NCBI RefSeq assembly: GCF_900110775.1 | Contig: NZ_FOEP01000017.1 | Coordinates: 1 to 64,000 of the forward strand | Direction: 5' to 3' | DNA: 64,000 nucleotides | DNA from: Thalassovita taeanensis | GTDB taxonomy: Bacteria; Pseudomonadota; Alphaproteobacteria; Rhodobacterales; Rhodobacteraceae | Shown: positions 28,275-38,742 of the stretch, piece by piece | Layout: every line of letters begins with the position of its first letter | Position numbering within the stretch: the first letter of the stretch is position 1 | Notes under the pieces: model-generated | What the model saw: the letters and a program-made list of their open reading frames with translations, nothing else | The model's database searches: none | Told to the model about the DNA's origin: nothing | Made by a program: the position numbers and the translations under genes

Positions 28275-28345
28275 TTCTACACACTTCCAGGAGTTTACTT
28301 TTCGAGGTTCCGCCAGTCGCGTTTCGCGGCAGTTCTACCATGGAC
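28275..28345 (-). pseudogene. Relic of an acyl-CoA ligase C-terminus
   Basis: Read on the minus strand, 28340-28311 encodes [10 protein letters not shown], the conserved C-terminal motif of AMP-forming acyl-CoA ligases. Compared with the same motif in the intact ligase (29181-29215) about 16 of 20 bases match and most differences are at third codon positions. No other part of a ligase remains between the OmpW and thiolase genes. It suggests loss of a second ligase gene. Confidence 0.5.
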
Positions 28346-28351
28346 AAAGCC

Positions 28352-29038
28352 CTAGAAGCGGTAAGCAAAACCAATATTCAGGATTGTTGGATCCACCGAT
28401 ACCTTGCCTCTGACCGGTGCCCCACCGAGTGTCCCAGAGAGATCTGTTTCGAATGGCGTGTAACGTATATCAGCATTAGCAAACCAATTCTCGCTCACTT
28501 GGTAGCGCATTCCAACTTGTAGAGCGGGCGCCCAAGCGTCTTTCAGGTCAAAATTCCCCAATGCCCCCCCTTGTTCTTCCAGAAACAAAATTCGAGCTAT
28601 GCCGGCACCAACATACGGGCTAAAAGATGATCTGGTCGCAAAGTGATACTGAAGCGATAAGACAGCAGGGCCATATTTTGTCTCCCCAACGGGCAATCCT
28701 GCCAGGCTACCTGCCCCTGTTAGTTTGGCACTTGCTGGCAAACCGCCAAAGAAGTTTATCGCTACAGATGAGTTCAAGAAATAGGAGACATCGAAACTCA
28801 GTGTCGTGTCATTTGTGATTTCAATATCTGCTCCCGGTATCGGAGCTCCACCCGCACTAATTGAGTCCAGAGACTCCCCAGTAAACACCTTTGCTGCGTT
28901 CACGCCGACAAGCCAATCTCCTTTAGCGTAAAGCGATTCCGCATTTGCGGCGTGGAGCGATACAAAGCAGCCGATCATCATGATAGCGATGATTTTCGCG
29001 GCATATGGCACTTTCGACATCAAACCAATGTATTTCAT
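28352..29038 (-). CDS. alkL: OmpW/AlkL-family outer membrane channel
   Basis: 228 residues. An N-terminal signal peptide (IIAIMMIGCFVSLHAANA before ESLY) targets export. The mature protein has the OmpW pattern: ESLYAKGDWLVGVNAAKVF, TLSFDVSYFLNSSVAINFFGG, GPAVLSLQYHFA, FSPYVGAGI, and a terminal aromatic residue (IGFAYRF) typical of eight-stranded beta barrels. AlkL of the Pseudomonas OCT plasmid belongs to this family and helps alkanes cross the outer membrane. A strong ribosome site (AAAGGGAGGA) precedes the ATG at 29038. Position after alkK matches the OCT order, which supports the alkL name. Confidence 0.85.
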   Translation of the reverse strand: MKYIGLMSKVPYAAKIIAIMMIGCFVSLHAANAESLYAKGDWLVGVNAAKVFTGESLDSISAGGAPIPGADIEITNDTTLSFDVSYFLNSSVAINFFGGLPASAKLTGAGSLAGLPVGETKYGPAVLSLQYHFATRSSFSPYVGAGIARILFLEEQGGALGNFDLKDAWAPALQVGMRYQVSENWFANADIRYTPFETDLSGTLGGAPVRGKVSVDPTILNIGFAYRF

Positions 29039-29130
29039 TTCTTCCTCCCTTTGGTTGGTTTACTGCGCTTGACGCGCAGCAACATGCAGGCGGAAAATGC
29101 GATCTGCAATTTCGCCTGCATGTTTTCAGG

Positions 29131-30753
29131 TTACGCCAGAAGCACGTCCCCGTAGGCCCCCCGCAACTTGTTCTTAAGCACCTTGCCAGTTGCGTTTCTC
29201 GGCAATTCCTCCACGAAAACGACGGCATCGGGGATTTGCCACTTGGCTACTTTGTCAGAGAAGAAGGCAATCAATTCCTTCTCCGTCAGGTTTGTTCCTT
29301 GCGCCCGCACCGCAATGAGAACCGGGCGTTCGTCCCACTTCTCATGCTTCGCTGCGATGGCGGCGGCATCAGCAATATCTGGATGACCGACCGCAATGCT
29401 CTCAAGTTCGACGGTGGAAATCCATTCGCCACCCGATTTGATGATATCCTTGGAACGATCACGAATGGTCATGAACCCATCGGCATCAATCGAGGCCACA
29501 TCGCCGGTTTCGAACCACCCATCGGATTCCAAAGTCGTGTCGGCTTTCGCACCGAAGTAGCTGTCCACGACCCAATGGCCACGAATGCGAAGATTGCCTT
29601 GCGCGGCCCCATCCTCGGGAAGTGTGTTGCCTTCATCGTCCACGATCTTGAGTTCCACACCATAGGGCGGGCGGCCCTGGCTCTCACGAACTTTCGCCTG
29701 TTCTTCTTCGGTCATGCCTGCATGGCGCTCAAGCAAGGCGTTTGCAGTCCCGAGAGGCGAGGTTTCGGTCATACCCCAAGCGTGGACGACTTCTGTGCCA
29801 TATTTTTCGCGGAACTCGGCGATCATCGAAGGCGGGCAAGCCGACCCACCGACCACTGTTCTTGTAAGCGACTCGGCTTTGGAACCAAGCTTGTCGAGCG
29901 ATGCAAGCAGCCCTTGCCAGATTGTCGGAACACCAAGCGCGACCGTCACGCGTTCGTCGTCGATGAGCCGTGCGAGGCTGTCACCATCAAGACCCGGCCC
30001 CGGCAAGACCAGCTTGGCACCGACCATCGCGGCGGCATAAGGAACACCCCAGGCATTGACGTGGAACATCGGAACAACCGGCATCATCACTTCGCGCGCT
30101 GAAAAGTTCAGCGTGTCAGGCAACGCGGCGCCCAGCGAATGCAGGACAGTGGAGCGATGAGAATAGAGCACACCTTTGGGGTTTCCTGTGGTGCCGGAGG
30201 TATAACAAAGACTGGACGCGTCAGTTTCGTCAACATCCATCCAATCGGCATTTTCATCCCCCGCGGCCAGGAAATCCTCGTAAAACACAAGTCCGGGGAT
30301 TTTACTTGCTGCCTGTTCGTCACGCTCCGACATAAGGACGAACGTGTCGACAGTCGTCAGCTTCTCTCTGATCCCTTCGATTATCGGCAGGAACGTCTTA
30401 TCGAAAAAGATGACCCGGTCTTCCGCGTGGTTGATGATATAGACAAGCTGCTCGGGAAATAGACGCGGATTGATCGTGTGGCACACCATCCCGCCGCAGG
30501 AAATACCAAAGTAGCACTCCAAATGCCTCGCATTATTCCAGGCAATCGTCGCCACGCGATCCCCTTTGAAGAGTCCCAGTTTTGTCAGCGCTGAGCCGAG
30601 TTGCCGCGCCCGATCAGAAATACCTTTCCATGTCGTCTTTGCCTTTGAGCCGTCCGTCTCCACCGACACAATCTCTGTGTCTCCATGGTAGCGAGCACCG
30701 TGATCAATAAGAGAGTGGATTGTCAGTGGCATCGCCATCATTTGTCCGTGCAT
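29131..30753 (-). CDS. alkK: AlkK-type medium-chain acyl-CoA ligase
   Basis: 540-residue AMP-forming ligase that activates fatty acids to acyl-CoA. Core motifs in order: [21 protein letters not shown] (ATP loop, about residue 183), [15 protein letters not shown]-like segment with [59 protein letters not shown], and [12 protein letters not shown] with the catalytic Lys. The long [12 protein letters not shown] pattern is typical of AlkK and its relatives. GAGGAAGCC lies before the ATG. Neighbours alkJ and alkL support the assignment. Confidence 0.92.
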   Translation of the reverse strand: MHGQMMAMPLTIHSLIDHGARYHGDTEIVSVETDGSKAKTTWKGISDRARQLGSALTKLGLFKGDRVATIAWNNARHLECYFGISCGGMVCHTINPRLFPEQLVYIINHAEDRVIFFDKTFLPIIEGIREKLTTVDTFVLMSERDEQAASKIPGLVFYEDFLAAGDENADWMDVDETDASSLCYTSGTTGNPKGVLYSHRSTVLHSLGAALPDTLNFSAREVMMPVVPMFHVNAWGVPYAAAMVGAKLVLPGPGLDGDSLARLIDDERVTVALGVPTIWQGLLASLDKLGSKAESLTRTVVGGSACPPSMIAEFREKYGTEVVHAWGMTETSPLGTANALLERHAGMTEEEQAKVRESQGRPPYGVELKIVDDEGNTLPEDGAAQGNLRIRGHWVVDSYFGAKADTTLESDGWFETGDVASIDADGFMTIRDRSKDIIKSGGEWISTVELESIAVGHPDIADAAAIAAKHEKWDERPVLIAVRAQGTNLTEKELIAFFSDKVAKWQIPDAVVFVEELPRNATGKVLKNKLRGAYGDVLLA

Positions 30754-30900
30754 TTGGCTTCCTCATTGGATTTTAGATTTTTGGCTGTGCTCTGATCGTT
30801 CTGGAAAGCCTGAAAGCTGCTGGTTGCGGCTTGCAGCTTCTTGCAACAAACTCCATCGCATCCGTTACATGTGTCTGTTTTTACTTGCTTTTCATTGTTC

Positions 30901-32529
30901 TTAGGCAACGGACCGACTCCGATCAAGAACGCGCACCTGCCCCAGAATGATCTCAGCCGCGTTCTCGGCAATGGCCATGGTGGGGGCGTTGGTATTTCCG
31001 GCGACAAGGCTTGGCATGATGGACGCATCCACCACCCGCAACCCCGTCACGCCGCGAACTTTAAGTTCGGGATCGACAACCGAATCTTTGTCCTCCCCCA
31101 TCCGGCATGTACCGACCGGGTGATAAATCGTCTCTGCGCCTTCCCTGATGAATGCCGCGATTTCATCGTCGGTCTGTACGGACTTTCCGGGGTGAACTTC
31201 GTATTTGCTGTGCGCGGACATCGCCGGAGCGTCGAGTATCCTGCGCGCCGCCTTGAACGCGTCAACCATCGTTTTCAGATCTTCCGGATCGCTCAGATAA
31301 TTCGGTTGAATTAGGGGGTCGTCCATTGGATCCGGGCTTTTGAGACCGATATAGCCCCGGCTTTTGGGCAACAGATCGCAAATGTGAAGGGTGTAGCCAT
31401 AGCCAAGTGCGATCTTGCGGCCATGATCCTTCAGGTAGGTAGGGAGGAAGTGAAACTGCACGTTCGGCCTGTCGCGATCAGGCGACGACTTAATGAACCC
31501 GCCGCTTTCCGCCACATTCGACGTCATAAACCCCTTGCGCCTGAAGATGTAGGAAAACAATCCGCCAATGCCACGTGGCAAAAAGCTGAGAGCGACACCG
31601 ATCGGGCGCCGTGAACTTGCGGCATGCATGATCGTCACATCAAGGTGGTCGGCCATGTTCTTGCCGACCTCGGGAAGATCGTGAACGACCGCAAGGCCAT
31701 GCCGTTTGATTTCCCGGGCATCCCCGATACCGGACAGAAGCAGAAGCTGCGGTGAATTTACGGCCCCGCCGGACAGGATCACCTCGCCGCCAGCATTGAG
31801 GCGCAGTTGGCGATATTCGCCGCCTTCCCGCAAGGTAACACCGGTTGCTGTCTTGTCCTCCATAACGACCCGGGTCACGCGGGCGTCGGTTAATATTTCA
31901 AGGTTGGACCGGGCTTCAGCCCCACGCAGAAAGGCTTGCGCCGCGCTCCAGCGCCGCCCGTCCTTTTGCGTGACCTGGTACATGCCCAACCCCTCTTGGT
32001 CGCCGCTGTTAAAGTCGCCATTATGGGGAATCTGCAGTTCGCGTCCGGCCTGCACGAAATCGCGGCTTAGGGGGTTCACGGTTTTTAGCTCGCTAACGGA
32101 AAGCTCGCCGCCCTTGCCGTGGGTGTCGGTGGCACCGAACCGATGGTTGTCTTCGATCCGCTTGAACAGGTCTGTCATGCGGTCCCAGCCCCAGACCTCC
32201 GTCCCCGCCTCTGACGCCCAGTAGTTGTAGTCGGCCTTGTTCCCGCGAATATAGATCATGGCGTTGATCGACGACGAACCGCCCAGCGTCTTGCCGCGGG
32301 GCCAGAATAGCTTACGGCCATTCAGGTGCTCTTGCGGTTCGGTGTCAAATGCCCAGTTCAGCTTTTTGCTGTTGGCCAACAAGGCGATCCCCAGTGGCAT
32401 GTGTATCAGGGGGTTCTTATCCTTTGGGCCTGCTTCGATAAGCGCGACGCGTTTTGCCGGGTCTGCCGACAGCCGGTTGGCCAAAACGCAACCGGCGGAT
32501 CCGGCACCAACGATGATATAGTCGTACAT
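30901..32529 (-). CDS. alkJ: AlkJ-type GMC alcohol dehydrogenase
   Basis: 542-residue FAD-dependent GMC oxidoreductase. The ADP-binding loop [20 protein letters not shown] opens the protein; [21 protein letters not shown] (about residues 75-95) and [15 protein letters not shown] are GMC signatures; the C-terminus has [10 protein letters not shown] with the catalytic His and [18 protein letters not shown]. AlkJ oxidises alkanols to aldehydes at the inner membrane and feeds electrons to the respiratory chain. Choline dehydrogenase is the nearest alternative, but the alk context favours AlkJ. GGGAGAG precedes the ATG. Confidence 0.9.
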   Translation of the reverse strand: MYDYIIVGAGSAGCVLANRLSADPAKRVALIEAGPKDKNPLIHMPLGIALLANSKKLNWAFDTEPQEHLNGRKLFWPRGKTLGGSSSINAMIYIRGNKADYNYWASEAGTEVWGWDRMTDLFKRIEDNHRFGATDTHGKGGELSVSELKTVNPLSRDFVQAGRELQIPHNGDFNSGDQEGLGMYQVTQKDGRRWSAAQAFLRGAEARSNLEILTDARVTRVVMEDKTATGVTLREGGEYRQLRLNAGGEVILSGGAVNSPQLLLLSGIGDAREIKRHGLAVVHDLPEVGKNMADHLDVTIMHAASSRRPIGVALSFLPRGIGGLFSYIFRRKGFMTSNVAESGGFIKSSPDRDRPNVQFHFLPTYLKDHGRKIALGYGYTLHICDLLPKSRGYIGLKSPDPMDDPLIQPNYLSDPEDLKTMVDAFKAARRILDAPAMSAHSKYEVHPGKSVQTDDEIAAFIREGAETIYHPVGTCRMGEDKDSVVDPELKVRGVTGLRVVDASIMPSLVAGNTNAPTMAIAENAAEIILGQVRVLDRSRSVA

Positions 32530-32560
32530 TTCTTCTCTCCCTATTGGTTCGGAGCGGCTT

Positions 32561-34006
32561 TTAGCCGAGCACTCGAACCACGATATTGATTAGGCGGCGT
32601 ACAAAACCCGTGTAAGGCGGGAAAAGCATGTGCGTAATGGAGTGCTTTTCCTCCAGCACGGCTTTTTCATGGGAAAAGGCCTTGAAACCGTATTCACCAT
32701 GAGCCGCCCCGATGCCGGAGTTGTTGACGCCGCCAAACGGCAAGTTCGGATGCAGGAAATGCACCACTGTGAGATTCACGCCCACCGCGCCCGAAGAGGT
32801 GCGCGAGATGATTTGATTGACGAAACTCTTGCTTTTGTCGAAGATATAAAGGGCAAGCGGCTTGGGATTTGCGTTGATCTTGTCAATGACTTTGTCCAGA
32901 TCGACATATTCAATGATCGGCAAGATTGGTCCGAACAGCTCTTCTTGTGTGATTCCCATATCATCCGAAACTTCGGATATTAGCGTCGGGGCAACGAAAT
33001 TCTGGCTTGCATCGGTCTGCCCCCCCTGAAGGATACTTGCACCTTTGGCGCGGGCATCTTCAATCAGGTTGCGAACCCGGTCAAAGTGCCGTTCATTCAC
33101 AATCCGGCAATAGTCGGGCGTTGCTTTTTGTGCCTCGGGCGTCTTTCCATAGACCCTTCCAATCTCGGCTTGGATCGCGGTCTTGAACGCGGACGACACA
33201 TCGCGGTGCACATACACGTGATCCGGTGCGATACAGGTCTGCCCGTTGTTTGAGAACTTGCCCCAGACGATGTTGCGTGCGGCCTTCTTGATATTGGCAT
33301 TCGGGCCAACAATGGTCGGCGATTTGCCGCCAAGTTCCAGAGTGACCGATGTCAGGTTTTTCGCGGCGGCCTCCATGACGACCTTCCCGATTGCCGGGCT
33401 GCCCGTGAAAAAAATATGGTCGAAAGGTAGCGAAAGAAGTTCCTGTGAAACTGCGGCGCCGCCTTCGATGACCTTGACCAGATCCGGTGTAAAGGCCTCT
33501 TCCACGATGTCGATAACGACCTGGGACGCATTCGGCGTCATCTCGGACGGCTTGATAATGGCACTGTTGCCCGCAGCGATTGCAGAGACCAACGGCCCAA
33601 GCGCGAGGTTTACCGGATAGTTCCATGGCGCGATGATCAAGCAAACGCCCTTGGCCTCGGGGCGAACTCGTGCCTTGGTGCCAAGTACTCCCAAAGTCGC
33701 GCGCGCCCGCTTGCCGCGCATCCACGACTTCAGATGGTGCTTGGTGTGTCGAATTTCCTGAAGTACAGGAAAGATCTCCGTCAATTTTACTTCTTCAGCG
33801 GGCTTTCGAAAATCAGCGGCGCAAGCCGCGATGATTTTGTCCTCGTTCCGCTTGACGGCATCTGCCAGGCGATCCAGCTGTGCAATGCGCGCCTTCCGGT
33901 CAAAACCGGCCCGCCGGGCAAGTTGGGCCCGCACCTGGGTGTCAAATGCGGACCGGATGGCATCCGCGTTGGTTGTGTTGGCAGGAAATGATGCAGCCTG
34001 ATTCAT
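32561..34006 (-). CDS. alkH: AlkH-type aldehyde dehydrogenase
   Basis: 481 residues from the ATG at 34006; upstream in-frame sequence is low-complexity and overlaps alkG, so it is not included. Motifs: [52 protein letters not shown] (catalytic Glu), and [16 protein letters not shown] (catalytic Cys). The C-terminus is hydrophobic and basic ([20 protein letters not shown]), as in membrane-associated fatty aldehyde dehydrogenases. Converts fatty aldehydes to acids, linking AlkJ to AlkK. Lies 10 bases after alkG. Confidence 0.93.
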   Translation of the reverse strand: MNQAASFPANTTNADAIRSAFDTQVRAQLARRAGFDRKARIAQLDRLADAVKRNEDKIIAACAADFRKPAEEVKLTEIFPVLQEIRHTKHHLKSWMRGKRARATLGVLGTKARVRPEAKGVCLIIAPWNYPVNLALGPLVSAIAAGNSAIIKPSEMTPNASQVVIDIVEEAFTPDLVKVIEGGAAVSQELLSLPFDHIFFTGSPAIGKVVMEAAAKNLTSVTLELGGKSPTIVGPNANIKKAARNIVWGKFSNNGQTCIAPDHVYVHRDVSSAFKTAIQAEIGRVYGKTPEAQKATPDYCRIVNERHFDRVRNLIEDARAKGASILQGGQTDASQNFVAPTLISEVSDDMGITQEELFGPILPIIEYVDLDKVIDKINANPKPLALYIFDKSKSFVNQIISRTSSGAVGVNLTVVHFLHPNLPFGGVNNSGIGAAHGEYGFKAFSHEKAVLEEKHSITHMLFPPYTGFVRRLINIVVRVLG

Positions 34007-34016
34007 GGTCGCTCTC

Positions 34017-34499
34017 CTATTTTTCTTCGTAGAGGACATAATCCTCTTTCGTGGCGCCACAGTCAGGGCAGCACCAATCATCGGGGATCTGACTAAACAG
34101 CGTTCCGGGCGGGAAACCTTCATGTTCGTCGCCAAGGGCTTCGTCGTAGATATGACCGCATGTGATGCAAAGCCATTTCCGGTAGGCCGTTCCGGCAGCA
34201 GGGGTCGCCGGAGCAGATTGGGGCGACTGCGGCGCGGCAGGGGCGCAAGGTGCCGCAGCCACGGGTGCGGGTTCCGGGATCGGCGCGGGTGCGGGTTCAA
34301 TGACCTGAGCGGTCGCAGTCTCGCCGGACGGGGCACCGCCGACTAGGACAAAGTCTTGCTTGTCGCGTACGGCGCAATCCGGGCAAGAAAAGTCGTCGGG
34401 CACTTGTGACCAAGGTGTTCCTGGCGGGAAACCTTCGTGCTGGTGACCCTGGATTTCGTCATAGGTGTATCCGCAATCCGGGCATTGATATGTCGCCAT
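34017..34499 (-). CDS. alkG: AlkG-type two-domain rubredoxin
   Basis: 160-residue electron carrier with two rubredoxin domains, each with two CxxC pairs that bind one iron: [12 protein letters not shown] and [10 protein letters not shown] in the first (about residues 4-50), [12 protein letters not shown] and [12 protein letters not shown] in the second (about 105-155). They are joined by a Pro/Ala-rich linker. A duplicated rubredoxin is the form of AlkG on the Pseudomonas OCT plasmid. It carries electrons from AlkT to AlkB. GGGAGGA precedes the ATG. Confidence 0.95.
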   Translation of the reverse strand: MATYQCPDCGYTYDEIQGHQHEGFPPGTPWSQVPDDFSCPDCAVRDKQDFVLVGGAPSGETATAQVIEPAPAPIPEPAPVAAAPCAPAAPQSPQSAPATPAAGTAYRKWLCITCGHIYDEALGDEHEGFPPGTLFSQIPDDWCCPDCGATKEDYVLYEEK

Positions 34500-34671
34500 T
34501 GTTCATTCCTCCCTTACACACGCGTGCTGACAGGCGAGCATGTGCGTCGTTCCCATTTTCTGTAGGTTCTTCCTGCGGCCCTGCCTTCGGATGAGAGCAA
34601 GGTGTTATTTGGCAGGTCGGGGCTGGCCCAACCCGAGCCAACTCCAGTGTCTAACGCGGTATGCCTGAACT

Positions 34672-35883
34672 TTATTCGGCGGGCATAGCGGCAGGTTGCG
34701 CAGGTGCGACCGATCCGTATTTGCGCTCATAGTATTCACGCATGCCGGGTTCGATCTGAATTTTGTTCAAATCACCTTTGGCCCAGTCCAGGACACGATG
34801 ATCCAAGATCGAACGGTACCACGACGGAATCATCGCCGCGAAAAACATTCCGGGATAGCCCGAGGGCAGTGCCGGCAGATCCTTGAAGTCGCGCAGTGAT
34901 TGATAGGACCGCGTGGGGTGCGCGTGGTGGTCCGAGTGCCGCTGCAGGTGGAACAGGATCAGGTTGGACATTATATGGTTCGAGTTCCACGAATGGTGCG
35001 GTTTTTGATGCTCGTACTTTCCATTGGGCAGTTTTTCGCGCAGCAGGCCATAGTGTTCGATGTAGTTGGCCGAAGTGAGCTGCCACCATCCGTACGCCAT
35101 CTGAATGGGCAGGAACACAAGCATGATGGGCCCGAAGAACGCCAGCAGCCCGGCGTAAAGAACGACCGTAATGATCATCGGCTGAAGGATCTCGTTGTCC
35201 AGACTCCAGACGCTTTTACCACTTCTCTTAAGGCGCACCTCTTCGAGTTCCCAAGCACGTTTGAAAGCACCGGGGATTTCACGGGTTGCGAAGGAATAGA
35301 TATTCTCACCCATTCGCGATGTTGCCGGATCGTTCGGGGTCGCCACGTCGCGGTGGTGCCCTTTGTTATGCTCGATGAAGAAGTGGCCATAGCCTACGAC
35401 TGCCAGCACCAGCTTGGCCATCCAACGGTCAAAGGTCTCCTTTTTGTGCCCCAATTCATGCCCGGTGTTCAGTGCTAATCCGTTGACAATACCCAGCGAC
35501 AGAGCAAGCGCGATGAACTCAAACGCATTGATCGACTGGGTCGCGACCCACCAGCAGGACCCGACCAAAGCCGCGTAATGCATGGGCACGGTCAGATAAG
35601 TGAGCACACGATAGTAGCGGTCTTTTTCAAGATCAGGCACGGCCGATTCGGGGGGATTCGAAAAATCCTCGCCGAACATCGCGTCCAGCAACGGCACCGC
35701 AATATACCACAGAACTAGGACAGTTCCGTACCAGATGCTCCAGCCTGTTTCCAATACCAGATAAAGTCCGATCAGCGGCGTTGCCGGCCAGAATACGGAC
35801 AAGATCCAAAAATATCTTTTCTTGTCAACATATGTTTCAACGGTTCCGGCCTCAGCCGTGTCCGCTTCATTCAGATCCTTCAT
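34672..35883 (-). CDS. alkB: Alkane 1-monooxygenase AlkB
   Basis: 403-residue integral membrane di-iron hydroxylase that oxidises n-alkanes to 1-alkanols. All signature His motifs are present: HELGHK (142-147), EHNKGHHRDVATPNDPATS (171-189), NYIEHYG (273-279) and LQRHSDHHA (313-321). About six hydrophobic segments fit the family (near 25-45, 47-68, 93-112, 118-138, 230-262). Start ATG at 35883 follows GGGAGGA. It is the first gene of the minus-strand alk series and faces alkS across a 212-base control region. Confidence 0.97.
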   Translation of the reverse strand: MKDLNEADTAEAGTVETYVDKKRYFWILSVFWPATPLIGLYLVLETGWSIWYGTVLVLWYIAVPLLDAMFGEDFSNPPESAVPDLEKDRYYRVLTYLTVPMHYAALVGSCWWVATQSINAFEFIALALSLGIVNGLALNTGHELGHKKETFDRWMAKLVLAVVGYGHFFIEHNKGHHRDVATPNDPATSRMGENIYSFATREIPGAFKRAWELEEVRLKRSGKSVWSLDNEILQPMIITVVLYAGLLAFFGPIMLVFLPIQMAYGWWQLTSANYIEHYGLLREKLPNGKYEHQKPHHSWNSNHIMSNLILFHLQRHSDHHAHPTRSYQSLRDFKDLPALPSGYPGMFFAAMIPSWYRSILDHRVLDWAKGDLNKIQIEPGMREYYERKYGSVAPAQPAAMPAE

Positions 35884-35935
35884 CAGTCCATTCCTCCCTT
35901 GAATGCCATTGTCACGCCTGGCGGCGGTCAGGAGT

Positions 35936-35952
35936 CAATGCGTTACGCATTG
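35936..35952. promoter_or_regulatory. Inverted repeat in the alkB leader
   Basis: CAATGCG (35936-35942) and CGCATTG (35946-35952) are exact inverted copies separated by TTA, about 55 bases upstream of the alkB start. It could be an operator half-pair or a leader hairpin. No factor can be named. Confidence 0.35.
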
Positions 35953-36009
35953 CTTCTTCCTGCCGCTCGGCACTGGGGAGTATTGATCGATCCAACCGCA
36001 TCACCGAAC

Positions 36010-36029
36010 AACTACACGTTCGTGTAGTT
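36010..36029. promoter_or_regulatory. Candidate AlkS operator between alkB and alkS
   Basis: Perfect inverted repeat AACTACACG-TT-CGTGTAGTT, 20 bases long, resembling the 18-20 base dyads bound by LuxR-type helix-turn-helix dimers. Its centre is about 136 bases before alkB and 76 bases before alkS, so one site could serve both promoters. AlkS itself ends in a LuxR-type DNA-binding domain. Confidence 0.5.
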
Positions 36030-36095
36030 TTGAGTTCTGTGTGCTAAAGGTACATTGTCAGTTCGCCAACGATACATCACTTCGGGGAGGGAGGG

Positions 36096-38711
36096 ATGAT
36101 CACGACCTCCAGCGCAACCCCTGACGACCTTACCGATTTCGTGAACCGGATGAATGCCCGACGAAAAAAATTGGTTCAGGGCTCTCTAAGACGTGACCGG
36201 CTCGATTTTGTGGGGCACTCCGGCGCGAAGTGCCTCCTTTTCAAGGCACCCCGTGGCTTCGGCAAGTCCGTGCAGATCGCCTTGTGCGCCCAGGCAGCGA
36301 TCGACCGAGAGGAGGACTGTGTCTATCTGGACCTGTCGTCGTTCTGGCAAGAGGGCGTCTGTGAGGCTGAGTTAGTCGCGAACGCGATTGTCGCGGTGCT
36401 AGCGCCGCAGGAATTTTCCGGCATGCAGTCTAGGCGCAGCCTCAAGATCGCCGCTCTGCGCCTTCTTATAGGTCGCGAAAAGCGTGTCACAATCTGTCTT
36501 GATGGTGTCACCGACTCCGCCACAATCCAGAGGTTTCTGAAAACGATCACACTGGAAACGCCAGAAACCGTTCGATTGGCGGTGAGCGAGCGCCTGCCAG
36601 GTACGATGGTCACCCTGTCGGTTCTTTCGGATGTGGTGACAATCGGCCCAAGAGAATTGAGCTTCACTCTCGACGAGACACGGTCGGTTCTTCCGGTGGA
36701 AACCGGCCGAGCAAAGAAGATATTCAACATGGCAGGCGGTTGGCCACTTCTTTGCGCGCTGGCCGGAAAATCGAATACGTCTGGCGAGGCTATCGTTCAC
36801 CTACCAGAAATTCAGGCCTATTTTGAAAACGACGTTCTGGCACAGGTATCTCAGCCGCTCCGGGATTGCCTGATCAACGCCAGCTGGCTGGAGGAAATCA
36901 CGTCCGAAGCCTGCGACTATGTGTTTAAGACTCACGATTCGGGTAGTAAACTGGCTGAACTCGCGTCTCTTAACAGTCTCTTGACGGCCAGCATTGACAG
37001 GCCAAACTGCTTTGAAATTAATCCCACGCTTCGAGCGTATCTGCGCAATCGTTTCATCGAGGAAAACGGGTCACGCCGATCGTATTTTCTGAAACGTATC
37101 GCATTCTGGCATTGGCGAAGGAAAGAGCATCGCTTGGTCGTTGATGTTGCTCTGCGGGCCCAAGATCACAACTGGGCCCAACGGCTTTCTGACCAAGCTC
37201 TGTTGGACCTTGCGTTGAGGCAGGGAGAGATCGAAGCCTTGACTATCTGGTTCACCGGGATTCCACGGGCCAAATTGTTTCAGATGCCATCCTTGGCCAT
37301 CGGGTATGCTTGGGTGCTTTTCTTCAGTCAACGTGCAAGTGAAGCACAGGATATTCTGGAGAAGTTGAATACCTTCCGAGGTTCCGCCTCCACGGGCCAG
37401 GAAGACCCAAATGGATGGGCTGAACTGGTCCGAGCCATTGGTCTTGCCACACACGATGAGTTGAAGAAAAGCGACGCGAGTTGCGCGACCTGGATTGATA
37501 CGTATGGATTAGCCAACCCGGTCGGGCGGGCCGCCGCGCAGACTTGCAGAGCGTTCATTGCCGCCTCCGACAGGCAGTTTGCTGTCCTTTCAGATCAAAT
37601 TGCCTCTGCCACGGTCGTGAGCGGCGCAGTCCGTCACCGCTATGCGTTTGGCTGGCTTGCTACCGCCGGCGTTCTGGCTAGGCTGCTCAATGGCGACATC
37701 TATGGCGCGCGCAGCGAAATTCGGCGTGCACAGGAAAATGAAAACGTTGCCTATGAGCGAACGCCCTTTGTCAAGGGCATGATCGCGACCATGGAGCTTC
37801 AGATTCAGGCAGAAGACGGGTCGATTACGCCCGACGAAAGCACCGTGCAGGAGGCTCTGAATTTTGCACTCAAATTTGGAGTGACGGATGTCGTTTGGAA
37901 TACCGTTCGAAGCGCGGCCGAAATCTATATCCGTCAGGGCGACACATCGCAGGCCTTTTTGTTACTTGAACGTTGCCGCCTGCTGGCGAAAGAGCGCGGT
38001 CTGAAACGGTTGGACATGCTGGTTCGGTTGGGCACCGAAGTCTTTACCATGGGAACCCGAACGAGAACCCCTCTCGCGGCCGAGCCTCTCCCATCGGACG
38101 AAGACTTGCTTTTTCTGCCAAACCAGAACCGTGCCATCCAGGCGGAAAGCGCGTTGCTGCAAGCCTCAAGATTTTTGCATGACGGCAAACTGGGTCTGGC
38201 GGAAAGACAGGCTCGCAAAGCTCTTTCAGATTTCACCGCCGTAAGGGACCAACGTGGAGAAATTCGAGCACAATATACGCTTGCGGCCACACTCTACCTG
38301 ATGGGTGAGGAAAAGCAGGCGCTGAAACGAATCGCCGAAGCCAATCACAAAGCGCAACAACTGGGCAGCTTCAGATCTTTGGTGAACAGGTGCCACTTTC
38401 TGCGGGTCATTTGCCCAGAGTCGAGAGCGCTCCTGGATCAAACGGCAACCGAAATTCCCGTGATTGCAGAACCGGCGAACAAGGGGCGGGGCGATCAACG
38501 CCGAATTGTGGATAGATCAGCCCTGATCAGCCAAAAACAAGTCAGGGTCTTGCAACATGCGGCGCTTGGGTTGAGCAACAAGGAAATTGCAGCGCGCCTG
38601 CATGTCACGGAAGACACCGTGAAGTGGCACTTCAAGAAAATAATGCGAGGCCTCAAAGCCGGCAACCGTACCGAAGCGGTACTGATCGCACGATCGCTTG
38701 GCCTTATCTAA
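36096..38711 (+). CDS. alkS: AlkS-like LuxR/MalT-family regulator
   Basis: 871-residue regulator of the large ATP-binding LuxR type. A P-loop APRGFGKS is at residues 51-58 and TICLDGVTDS may be Walker B; a long helical repeat-rich middle follows; the C-terminus (about 808-871) is a LuxR helix-turn-helix: SQKQVRVLQHAALGLSNKEIAARLHVTEDTVKWHFKKIM. AlkS of the OCT plasmid has this plan and activates alkB in the presence of alkanes. It is divergent from alkB and precedes alkT. A strong GGGAGGGAGG lies before the ATG. The name rests on architecture and context. Confidence 0.82.
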   Translation: MITTSSATPDDLTDFVNRMNARRKKLVQGSLRRDRLDFVGHSGAKCLLFKAPRGFGKSVQIALCAQAAIDREEDCVYLDLSSFWQEGVCEAELVANAIVAVLAPQEFSGMQSRRSLKIAALRLLIGREKRVTICLDGVTDSATIQRFLKTITLETPETVRLAVSERLPGTMVTLSVLSDVVTIGPRELSFTLDETRSVLPVETGRAKKIFNMAGGWPLLCALAGKSNTSGEAIVHLPEIQAYFENDVLAQVSQPLRDCLINASWLEEITSEACDYVFKTHDSGSKLAELASLNSLLTASIDRPNCFEINPTLRAYLRNRFIEENGSRRSYFLKRIAFWHWRRKEHRLVVDVALRAQDHNWAQRLSDQALLDLALRQGEIEALTIWFTGIPRAKLFQMPSLAIGYAWVLFFSQRASEAQDILEKLNTFRGSASTGQEDPNGWAELVRAIGLATHDELKKSDASCATWIDTYGLANPVGRAAAQTCRAFIAASDRQFAVLSDQIASATVVSGAVRHRYAFGWLATAGVLARLLNGDIYGARSEIRRAQENENVAYERTPFVKGMIATMELQIQAEDGSITPDESTVQEALNFALKFGVTDVVWNTVRSAAEIYIRQGDTSQAFLLLERCRLLAKERGLKRLDMLVRLGTEVFTMGTRTRTPLAAEPLPSDEDLLFLPNQNRAIQAESALLQASRFLHDGKLGLAERQARKALSDFTAVRDQRGEIRAQYTLAATLYLMGEEKQALKRIAEANHKAQQLGSFRSLVNRCHFLRVICPESRALLDQTATEIPVIAEPANKGRGDQRRIVDRSALISQKQVRVLQHAALGLSNKEIAARLHVTEDTVKWHFKKIMRGLKAGNRTEAVLIARSLGLI

Positions 38712-38742
38712 ACGTTCGACATACCCAGGGAGGAACGAAAAC

